This document shows positions 1 through 5,346 of a stretch of 5,863 nucleotides of DNA, piece after piece (within the stretch, counting starts at the first letter, position 1; every line of letters starts with the position of its first letter). A model generated the notes under the pieces. That model had not been told where the DNA came from. It did not search any database and saw only the letters and a program-made list of their open reading frames with translations. Source of the DNA: Actinomycetota bacterium (GTDB lineage Bacteria; Actinomycetota; Actinomycetes; Nanopelagicales; Nanopelagicaceae); contig CANHFN010000055.1 of NCBI GenBank assembly GCA_947459935.1, positions 1 through 5,863 on the forward strand, given 5' to 3'. The position numbers were made by a program, and so were the translations under genes.

Positions 1-522
1 CAGAATTTCATTGGGGACCTGGGCATCAATGATCTGGCGCATCCAAAACACACCAAAAGCAGTAACTAACGCTGGGACTATGAGCGCATACAAGGTGTTC
101 ACCAGATTCAACCTGTTGGCCATAATGAACAGCGGCACAATTCCCAGCTGACTTGGAAGCATCATTGTTGCGACAACAAAAAGGATTGAGAACTGACGTC
201 CTCTGAAGTGTAACTTTGCAAAAGCAAAACCGGCGATTGCAGAGAAAATCACTTGCGCAACCGCAATTGCCACACCAACGATGAAGGTGTTAATTAACGC
301 TTGAGTGAAATAAACACCTTCAGCAGTTAAAACCTTGTTAGCAACTTCCAAGAAGCGAGGTCCTGGAACAAGTGAAGGTGGTGATTTCGAAATTTCAGCA
401 TCAGTATTAGATGAAACAATAAACATCCAATAGAAAGGGAATATGGAAAGGAATGTAATCAATACCAGCATTAAGTAATGAAGCTTTGAAGTCTTCTGCC
501 ACTTCGGAATATTGCGCTTCAT
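1..522 (-). CDS. Sugar ABC transporter permease, MalG type (CUT1), C-terminal part outside the window
   Basis: This is the second inner-membrane permease of a carbohydrate importer; with its MalF-type partner it would form the sugar channel. The 174 visible codons start MKRNIPKWQK and encode about four membrane spans (roughly residues 15-37, 75-98, 107-130 and 144-162). They include the family-typical stretch FPFYWMF near residue 35, INTF near 83 and MMLPSQLGIVPLFIM near 126-140. The reading frame is open to base 1 and ends in VPNEIL, immediately before the expected EAA loop that docks the ATPase, so about 100 residues are missing compared with the usual 270-280. The ATG overlaps the stop of the upstream permease as ATGA, and GAGGG sits 6 bases before it, which indicates translational coupling. 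MalG-like class is well supported; the exact sugar is inferred only from the GH16 neighbours. Confidence 0.93.
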   Translation of the reverse strand, partial: MKRNIPKWQKTSKLHYLMLVLITFLSIFPFYWMFIVSSNTDAEISKSPPSLVPGPRFLEVANKVLTAEGVYFTQALINTFIVGVAIAVAQVIFSAIAGFAFAKLHFRGRQFSILFVVATMMLPSQLGIVPLFIMANRLNLVNTLYALIVPALVTAFGVFWMRQIIDAQVPNEIL

Positions 523-1496
523 CGGCTGCCCTCACCTGAGATTTTGCGAGTGATCACGAAGTTAATCGCCGAAATAATCAAAACAATAAATGTAATTGCT
601 ATACCGATAGCTGCTGCATAGCCATACTTGTTGTTCAAGAAGGCTTGGTTGTATAGGAATAGAGTCAAAGTTAAGAACTGCTTGGTAGATCCACCATCTG
701 CAGCTAACTGTTGTGGCTCAGCAAATACTTGAAGTCCACCGATTGTGCCAACGATTAATACGAAGGTAATGGTGTTTTTCAATGACGGGAGAGTCACATA
801 CTTAAACTGCTGCCACTTGGTAGCGCCATCAACTGATGCGGACTCATAGAGCTCATCTGGAATTGCCAACATGGAAGCCAAGAAAATCAGAGTGTTATAG
901 CCAACCCAGCGCCAAGTGATCATTGTGGCGATTTGGATGTGGCTTGGGATTACCCCTTCAATGAAGTCAATGTTTTCAACACCTGGGATTAAGCCCAATA
1001 CGCTGTTAATTAAGCCGTATTCACGCCCAAAGAGCTGTTGGAAAACAATCGTGATTGCAATGACTGAAGTGATGTTTGGTACCAAAAGAATGGTGCGCCA
1101 AAATGATTTTCCCTTTAGACGCTTATTTCGAAGGATTGCAGCAAGGCTGATCGCAATCATCATCTGAGGAAAGGTTGATAACGCCCAGATACTAAAAGTA
1201 TTTCTAAGAGCTAACCAAAAATCTGAATCTTGAAATAAGAAAATGAAATTGTTAATGCCATTAAATTCAGATTCACCCAGTGGATCCCATTTAAAAAATG
1301 CGATGTAGATCGAATAGACAACAGGTGCAACACCAAATATTAAGAAGATCAGGAAAAATGGAGCAATCGCCGGGTATCCCCAGCGACCATCCATTGATCC
1401 CACACCTGGAAGCGGCTTCTTTGCTTTTGTGCTTTTTTGCTTCCAAGGAGTAAGAGGCGCCTTTTGGCGCCCCTTACCGTCCTTAATAGTTGTCAT
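519..1496 (-). CDS. Sugar ABC transporter permease, MalF type (CUT1)
   Basis: First permease subunit of the carbohydrate importer, an integral membrane protein of 325 residues, normal for the family. A basic cytoplasmic N-terminus of about 35 residues (KGRQKAP, KSTKAKKPLP) precedes six predicted spans at about 42-66, 98-121, 134-156, 188-212, 243-258 and 293-316. The ATPase-docking EAA loop is at about 218-237, reading ESASVDGATKWQQFKYVTLP, with the conserved DGA and TLP and with Ser for the first Ala of EAA. It starts 12 bases after the binding-protein stop and overlaps the next permease by 4 bases, so the three genes form one operon. No convincing Shine-Dalgarno precedes ATG 1496. An internal ATG at 1394 (Met35), preceded by AGGTGTGG, is a possible alternative start and would leave the protein beginning just before the first span. 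A strong RNA hairpin lies in codons 8-15. Confidence 0.95.
   Translation of the reverse strand: MTTIKDGKGRQKAPLTPWKQKSTKAKKPLPGVGSMDGRWGYPAIAPFFLIFLIFGVAPVVYSIYIAFFKWDPLGESEFNGINNFIFLFQDSDFWLALRNTFSIWALSTFPQMMIAISLAAILRNKRLKGKSFWRTILLVPNITSVIAITIVFQQLFGREYGLINSVLGLIPGVENIDFIEGVIPSHIQIATMITWRWVGYNTLIFLASMLAIPDELYESASVDGATKWQQFKYVTLPSLKNTITFVLIVGTIGGLQVFAEPQQLAADGGSTKQFLTLTLFLYNQAFLNNKYGYAAAIGIAITFIVLIISAINFVITRKISGEGSR
1452..1475 (-). promoter_or_regulatory. RNA hairpin at the 5' end of the MalF-type gene
   Basis: In the minus-strand transcript, AAGGGGCGCC pairs with GGCGCCUCUU across an AAAA loop: ten base pairs with a single G-U wobble. It begins about 35 bases after the stop codon of the binding-protein gene. 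There is no U-tract after it, so it is not a standard terminator. Its position fits a structure that lowers permease translation or protects the 3' end of the upstream binding-protein message, but this role is inferred. It lies in coding sequence if ATG 1496 is used, and in the intergenic gap if ATG 1394 is used. Confidence 0.45.
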
Positions 1497-1508
1497 CAGA
1501 TAAATACT

Positions 1509-2855
1509 TTAATTCTTAAAGAGTTTATCGATGTCAGAAATAACAAGTGCATACGATTTTGCAGATGTCATTTTCTTAGATGCCACACGGCCAAGTCCTG
1601 CACCGAATGTTGAGTCAATCTTGCGTTGTAGCTCTCCTTCAAAGATTGGCTTCAACTTCAAGACACCCTTTGTATAAATCGCACCGATTGGGGCGTTGCT
1701 GAAGAACTCATCTTTGTAATCAAGTAGTGCAGCATCATCGTAGAGAACTGAAGTTGAAGGGAAGAGACCATAAGTCTTGAAAACCTTTAACTGTTGTTCT
1801 GGTGCTAAGTACCATGTTAGGAAGTCATAAGCAGCTTGCTTGTTCTTTGAGTAGCTAGGAATACCAAGTTCTGTTCCACCTTGGTTTCCGCCACCTACTG
1901 GAAGATCAGCAATATCCCACTTGCCCTTTGTGTCTGGTGCTTGCTTCTTGATGTAATCAAGCATCCAGGCAGGAGCAAGGATGGTTGCCATTGCGCCCTT
2001 ATTCATACCGATATTCCAGTCAGATGTGAACTGGCCTAGGCGAGCGCCAATACCTGCATCAAGTGCTTTAACTGTTGTATCCCAAGCCTTCTTGATCTGA
2101 GGGTTTGTCTTGTAAACAAGCTTTCCGCCATCAGTTCCATCTGGTTGGTAATACTTAACAGTTCCTTGGTTCATAACAGCTGCATAGATTGATCCAGCAT
2201 CGTCAATGAATCCCTTTCCTGCTTTCTTTTCTGCAGGTGTTAACTTTGAAACATATTTCTTACCGGTTGCAATAAATGCATCCCATGTTGGCCACAACTT
2301 GCTAACCGCTACGCGATCAGTTGGTAGTCCAGCCTTCTTAAACAAGTCTGTACGGTATGCAACTTGCAATCCACCGACATCTGTTGGGATACCAATGACG
2401 TTGTCATTAAATGCAACGCCTTGTTCCCAGCGCCATGGAAGGTAATTCTTTTTAATGTCATTTGCTGATAGTCCAGCTGCAACACCAGCTGAAGCGTTAA
2501 TGCCTGAAGTCTTCATCTGTCGCAAATCTTGGAAACAGCTTGGGCGGTTTCCTGTGCGCCAGTATCCTGAGTAAGGAACTTCAAAGGCGATGATGTCTGC
2601 TGGTCCACCTGTTTGACAGGAAAGAATTGTCTTCTGGTGCAGTGGATCAACATCGTTTTTAATTGGGATGATTTTAATTTCAGGGTGAAGCTTCTGGTAT
2701 TCACGTTGTAGACCTGGCTGAATAACTTCGCCAAAGGTCCAAATAGTTAAAGTGATTTGCTCGGCTGCCTTAGCAGGTGCTGAGAGCACACCTAATGAAA
2801 CGGCCATCGCAACGAATGCACCAAGAAACGCATTTCTGGTCGCTGATTTTTTCAT
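1509..2855 (-). CDS. Extracellular sugar-binding protein of an ABC importer (family 1 SBP)
   Basis: Captures sugar outside the cell and delivers it to the permeases encoded next. From ATG 2855 it is 448 residues, usual for family 1 binding proteins. This start is chosen because GGGAAGG lies 8 bases upstream and the protein then opens with a classical Sec signal: MKKSATRN, a hydrophobic core to about residue 26, then APAKA with cleavage likely after residue 30. An upstream in-frame TTG at 2894 would put 13 non-signal-like residues in front and is rejected. Family features include LTIWTFG at the mature N-terminus, GGPAD near 83-87, the block GIPTDVGGLQVAYRTDLFKK near 155-174, and the late AYDFLTWYL helix. 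There is no lipobox cysteine, so no lipid anchor is visible, which is odd for a Gram-positive binding protein. Two cysteines occur at 80 and 107. Substrate is inferred to be a glucan oligosaccharide from the divergent glucanase gene. Confidence 0.94.
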   Translation of the reverse strand: MKKSATRNAFLGAFVAMAVSLGVLSAPAKAAEQITLTIWTFGEVIQPGLQREYQKLHPEIKIIPIKNDVDPLHQKTILSCQTGGPADIIAFEVPYSGYWRTGNRPSCFQDLRQMKTSGINASAGVAAGLSANDIKKNYLPWRWEQGVAFNDNVIGIPTDVGGLQVAYRTDLFKKAGLPTDRVAVSKLWPTWDAFIATGKKYVSKLTPAEKKAGKGFIDDAGSIYAAVMNQGTVKYYQPDGTDGGKLVYKTNPQIKKAWDTTVKALDAGIGARLGQFTSDWNIGMNKGAMATILAPAWMLDYIKKQAPDTKGKWDIADLPVGGGNQGGTELGIPSYSKNKQAAYDFLTWYLAPEQQLKVFKTYGLFPSTSVLYDDAALLDYKDEFFSNAPIGAIYTKGVLKLKPIFEGELQRKIDSTFGAGLGRVASKKMTSAKSYALVISDIDKLFKN

Positions 2856-2899
2856 GTGTGAAACCTTCCCTTTAACAGACCTGACATCCGGCAAGCCAT
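2852..2899 (-). CDS. Possible 15-codon leader peptide upstream of the binding-protein gene
   Basis: On the minus strand an ATG at 2899 opens a short frame, MACRMSGLLKGRFHT, whose TGA overlaps the start codon of the binding-protein gene as ATGA. It has AAGG 8 bases before its ATG, the same spacing and the same ten bases (AAGGTTTCAC) that precede the real gene start. It lies in a different frame from the binding protein. Translation of such a leader could couple to or tune expression of the downstream gene. Nothing in the peptide is a recognisable family, and a frame this short can occur by chance. Confidence 0.3.
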   Translation of the reverse strand: MACRMSGLLKGRFHT

Positions 2900-2911
2900 C
2901 AGTGAAACCTT
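2858..2911. repeat. Two copies of GTGAAACCTT upstream of the binding-protein gene
   Basis: The ten bases GTGAAACCTT occur exactly at 2858-2867 and 2902-2911. The TGAAACC core is also the outer half of the operator at 2950-2963, read there as GGTTTCA, so three half-sites are spread through the intergenic region. In addition CCTTGAAAC at 2908-2916 is an exact inverted copy of GTTTCAAGG at 2958-2966. On the minus strand GAGAGTTT also appears twice with a 12-base period (2909-2932). They may be auxiliary repressor half-sites or remnants of a local duplication of the translation start region. Confidence 0.4.
2864..2870 (-). promoter_or_regulatory. Ribosome binding site of the binding-protein gene
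   Basis: The minus strand reads GGGAAGG, followed by TTTCACAC and ATG 2855. This purine-rich site at good spacing is what decides the start at 2855 over the upstream in-frame TTG at 2894. Confidence 0.7.
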
Positions 2912-2949
2912 GAAACTCTCAGGAAAACTCTCGCCTTTGGGGGTTTCCA

Positions 2950-2963
2950 TGAAAGCGGTTTCA
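2950..2963. promoter_or_regulatory. LacI-family (cre-like) operator
   Basis: TGAAAGCGGTTTCA fits every position of the cre consensus TGWAANCGNTNWCA, the DNA signature of LacI/GalR-family regulators. Arms TGAAA and TTTCA surround a central CG, with only the pair flanking the centre (G and G) breaking symmetry. It stands alone between two divergent sugar operons, where one bound repressor could cover both promoters. The regulator gene is not in the window, so whether it is a global catabolite regulator or a local glucan-responsive repressor cannot be told. Confidence 0.65.
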
Positions 2964-3028
2964 AGGTACGCTATTTAAGCCTTTAATGCTATTTGGCACA
3001 AGGGTAATTGGGTTAAAGTTTGATAACG

Positions 3029-3035
3029 AGGGGAG
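3029..3035 (+). promoter_or_regulatory. Ribosome binding site of the GH16 gene
   Basis: AGGGGAG lies 7 bases before ATG 3043 and decides this start. An in-frame ATG at 2986 has no such site and would add 19 residues in front of an already complete signal peptide. Confidence 0.75.
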
Positions 3036-3042
3036 CCCGCTG

Positions 3043-3954
3043 ATGGCCACTAAAAAAGTGATCCTGGCACCAACCAGTCTTTTTGTTGCGATCGCTGTCG
3101 CTCTGACCTTGATGGTCAATCCCGTCGCAGATGCTGCCACGAAGAAAACGCTAAAGCTCTTGTGGTCAGATGAGTTCAACGGGAAAAAGGGAACGCTCCC
3201 ATCATCAAAGACATGGACCCGCGAGATCGGTGGCGGCGGCTGGGGAAATTCTGAACGCCAGTTCTATACCGACAAAGCTGCCAACGCCTCCATGGATGGC
3301 GCAGGCCGTTTGGTCATTACCGCCAACAGAATTTCTAATGAGTACGCAGAGCAAGTAGGTGAAGTACCTGGCACCGAAGACATCCTTAACCGCTGCTCTG
3401 AATGTCAATTTACAAGTGCTCGCATGAAAACTGCCCGCAATCTTTCATTCCAATACGGCCGCATTGAAGCGCGTATCAAAATGCCACAAGGTGTTGGCAC
3501 CTGGCCAGCATTTTGGATGTTAGGTGGAGATTTATTAGACGGTGTCCCATGGCCTGAGTGCGGCGAAATCGACATCATGGAGTTTCGTGGTGACATCCCA
3601 GATCGCTCAACCTCTGCAATTCATGGCCCAACAACTCCGCAAGGATCTGGATTGGGCGCAGCATTTTTGAGTTATGACTCTTTGTCTAACGGTTATCACA
3701 CCTATGCAATTGAATGGAAAAAGAATTCACTGACATTTATTGTCGATGGCAGAGTCACGGGCACCTACTCATCAGCAGATACTGGAACACGTGGCTGGGT
3801 CTATAACCAGAAGTTCTTTTTAATCTTGAACTTAGCCATGGGCGGCACATATGCTGGTGAGTACATCGATCCAATGCTCAATCAAGCGCAATTGCATGTT
3901 GATTACATACGTTTCTACTCTGTTAATGGAGTTGGAAAAGTATTTAGAGGTTAA
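3043..3954 (+). CDS. Secreted GH16 endo-beta-glucanase (laminarinase-like)
   Basis: Predicted to hydrolyse internal beta-1,3 (or mixed beta-1,3-1,4) glucan bonds outside the cell with retention of configuration. The 303 residues begin with a Sec signal (MATKKVIL, hydrophobic core to about 26, VADA with cleavage near residue 31) followed by one beta-jelly-roll domain. WSDEF at 41-45 opens the fold; GGWGNSERQFYT near 65-76 and YGRIEARIKMP near 138-148 are family blocks; TWPAFWMLG is at 153-161. The catalytic motif GEIDIME places nucleophile Glu175, Asp177 and acid/base Glu180. Its E-x-D-x-x-E spacing is the beta-bulge form of laminarinases and related enzymes, not the lichenase form. RCSEC (Cys118 and Cys121) and Cys173 next to the nucleophile are noteworthy. 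There is no extra binding module. It is followed by the two-domain gene in the same operon and is likely controlled by the upstream operator. Confidence 0.93.
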   Translation: MATKKVILAPTSLFVAIAVALTLMVNPVADAATKKTLKLLWSDEFNGKKGTLPSSKTWTREIGGGGWGNSERQFYTDKAANASMDGAGRLVITANRISNEYAEQVGEVPGTEDILNRCSECQFTSARMKTARNLSFQYGRIEARIKMPQGVGTWPAFWMLGGDLLDGVPWPECGEIDIMEFRGDIPDRSTSAIHGPTTPQGSGLGAAFLSYDSLSNGYHTYAIEWKKNSLTFIVDGRVTGTYSSADTGTRGWVYNQKFFLILNLAMGGTYAGEYIDPMLNQAQLHVDYIRFYSVNGVGKVFRG

Positions 3955-3963
3955 TCCACTAGG

Positions 3964-3971
3964 AAAAGGAG
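3964..3971 (+). promoter_or_regulatory. Ribosome binding site of the two-domain secreted protein
   Basis: AAAAGGAG lies 6 bases before ATG 3978, inside the 23-base gap after the glucanase stop. It is strong enough for independent initiation within the operon. Confidence 0.75.
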
Positions 3972-3977
3972 CAGGAA

Positions 3978-5297
3978 ATGAAGCAGATATCGATTACACG
4001 CAAGTTAGTAAGCGGGGTTGCAATGCTTTCGCTCCTGCTCGCTGGTGGGCTTATTGGGCAAAGCTCATCTCAAGCAGCTGGTCTACCAACAATCCGCTAT
4101 GTGTCACCTGACTTTAACGCTGCAAATGAAACTTTTGCATCTGATGGTCTAGGTCAGTACTACGCAGCAGGCGGCCGCAGCTTCTTCAAATACGTTGGCG
4201 CTGGATCAACAATCACAATTACCTATTTGGTAACTACTGATGGAACAACACCAGCAGCTGATAAGGCTGTTTCATTTATGGTCAATGCTCCTTACAGTGG
4301 ATCAAAGGCAACCTGGGAAGTAGACGGTAAGGCCGTTGGTGCTTCACAAGATTCAGCAACTGGGTACGGATTATTAGTTCCTGGAAAAACAGATGCCTCT
4401 GGAAAAGTTTCATTCACAATCAAGAACACAAACACAGTTGATTCTGCAATGGCAATTCCGGCTTCAGAAACTCAACCACGTGCCACAACTGGTCGTGTCT
4501 ACGGAAACATGAAGCTGATTATTGATGGCTTAACTGACATGCAGCAAATAACAGATCTTTTGACTTTTGATATTACAAAGTCAGCCGCAACAACTATTGG
4601 TGCAACCCCAACTCCAACACCTACAGCCACACCAACTGTTACTGCAACACCGACAGCTACTCCAACTCCAACACCAACTGTTACAACACCTGCTTCATTG
4701 CCATCAATGCGTTTAGTGTCACCAGCATTTGGTCCATCAAACAGTATTGACACAACTGGCGATATCGCACAGTGGTATTCAGCAAAGACTCGCGCTTATT
4801 ACACATACATCGCAGCAGGCACGACTTTGACACTTAAGTATCTTGTTACATCGGATGGCACTAAGCCGCTTGCAAATAAGGAAGTAACCCTGCAAGTGAA
4901 CGCTCCTTACAGTCTTTCAAAGGCTAATTGGTTGTTTGGAAGCACCAAGATTGGTGCTCCTACTTCAGATTCAGCATCTGGTGCTGATTTGAAGGGGACA
5001 ACAAATGCGATGGGTGAAGTAACTTTCATCATCAAGAACACTGACACAACTGGTACTGAAGCCAAGCCAGCTACCCCAACCACACCAGCTCCAAAGGTTC
5101 GCCTCTATGGAACGTTTAAGGCAATCATTCCTGGCTACGGTGACAAGGATGCAGATGTTGATCTAGTGACATTTGATATCTATGCAGCACCAAAGCCTGT
5201 TGTTAAGGCAACAACTATTACCTGCGTAAAGGGCAAGACAACCAAGAAGGTAACTGCGGTTAATCCAAAGTGCCCAGCTGGTTATAAGAAGAAGTAA
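3978..5297 (+). CDS. Secreted two-domain protein of unknown function with Thr/Pro linker and basic two-Cys tail
   Basis: I do not recognise a named family. The 439 residues start with a Sec signal (MKQISITRKL, core about 11-27, SSSQAA with cleavage near 33-34). Two homologous domains follow, about 37-200 and 242-401. Shared landmarks are P-[TS]-[IM]-R-[YL]-VSP, T[TS]DGT, the block VNAPYS followed by SKA and W, [DA]-x-G-[KE]-V-[ST]-F-x-IKNT, R-[VL]-YG and [LV]-TFDI. The beta-rich pattern resembles bacterial Ig-like surface modules, an inference from appearance only. The domains are joined by a Thr/Pro/Ala linker at about 210-240, typical of extracellular multidomain glycan-active proteins. The tail at 414-439 is Lys-rich with the only two cysteines of the mature protein (416 and 432). 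No catalytic motif is evident. Sharing an operon with a secreted glucanase suggests a glucan-binding, enzyme-tethering or cell-surface role. Confidence 0.88.
   Translation: MKQISITRKLVSGVAMLSLLLAGGLIGQSSSQAAGLPTIRYVSPDFNAANETFASDGLGQYYAAGGRSFFKYVGAGSTITITYLVTTDGTTPAADKAVSFMVNAPYSGSKATWEVDGKAVGASQDSATGYGLLVPGKTDASGKVSFTIKNTNTVDSAMAIPASETQPRATTGRVYGNMKLIIDGLTDMQQITDLLTFDITKSAATTIGATPTPTPTATPTVTATPTATPTPTPTVTTPASLPSMRLVSPAFGPSNSIDTTGDIAQWYSAKTRAYYTYIAAGTTLTLKYLVTSDGTKPLANKEVTLQVNAPYSLSKANWLFGSTKIGAPTSDSASGADLKGTTNAMGEVTFIIKNTDTTGTEAKPATPTTPAPKVRLYGTFKAIIPGYGDKDADVDLVTFDIYAAPKPVVKATTITCVKGKTTKKVTAVNPKCPAGYKKK
4605..4697 (+). repeat. Thr/Pro-rich linker coding repeat
   Basis: The DNA is a degenerate repeat of ACN CCN codons. 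ACTCCAACACC occurs at 4610-4621 and again at 4659-4673, and CACCAACTGTTAC recurs. It encodes about 31 residues of TPTP and ATPT units separating two folded domains. Repeats of this type can change length by slippage. The reverse strand has an open Val/Gly-rich frame here, which is a by-product of the repeat. Confidence 0.8.
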
Positions 5298-5311
5298 AAC
5301 TTACTGATAAG

Positions 5312-5346
5312 AAATCCCGGTGCCCATATGGGTGCCGGGATTTTTT
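5312..5346 (+). terminator. Rho-independent terminator of the glucanase operon
   Basis: Begins 14 bases after the stop of the two-domain gene. AAATCCCGGTGCCC pairs with GGGTGCCGGGATTT around an ATAT loop (with A-T next to it); the only imperfections are two adjacent wobble pairs in the plus-strand RNA. TTTTTT at 5341-5346 completes the signal. On the minus strand the wobbles become A-C mismatches and the T-tract is weak (TTTCTTAT), so it may also end the convergent gene but less efficiently. The T-run overlaps the stop codon of that convergent gene. Confidence 0.9.

Larger units (their letters stand above)
2856..3042. promoter_or_regulatory. Divergent intergenic control region
   Basis: This gap separates the transporter operon (leftward) from the glucanase operon (rightward) and must hold both promoters. 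No strong consensus promoter is visible. A weak rightward candidate has a -10 TTTAAT at 2982-2987, with the operator overlapping the position expected for its -35. A weak leftward candidate has a -10 TAAATA at 2977-2972 with TTGTGC at 3001-2996 as a poor -35, which would place the operator over its transcription start. Both assignments are tentative. Confidence 0.4.

Noticed and set aside
1452..1475. Hairpin as an intrinsic terminator after the binding-protein gene
   Set aside because: The sequence after the stem is CTCTTACTCC-like at best, with no U-tract, and the permease genes continue without their own visible promoter.
2856..2894. N-terminal extension of the binding protein from an in-frame TTG at 2894
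   Set aside because: It would place 13 polar residues ahead of a standard signal peptide, while ATG 2855 has a good ribosome binding site.
2986..3042. N-terminal extension of the glucanase from ATG 2986
   Set aside because: No ribosome binding site precedes it, and the extension includes the strong AGGGGAG that serves ATG 3043.
3205..3596. Antisense open frames across the glucanase gene
   Set aside because: They overlap a clear GH16 coding sequence, lack ribosome binding sites and encode no recognisable protein.
4605..4697. Possible CRISPR-like or regulatory repeat array
   Set aside because: The repeat is degenerate, short and in frame with the coding sequence; it simply encodes Thr-Pro units with no spacers.
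4499..4753. Reverse-strand open frame rich in Val/Gly/Ala repeats
   Set aside because: It is the antisense reading of the Thr/Pro linker repeat, with no start signals of its own.
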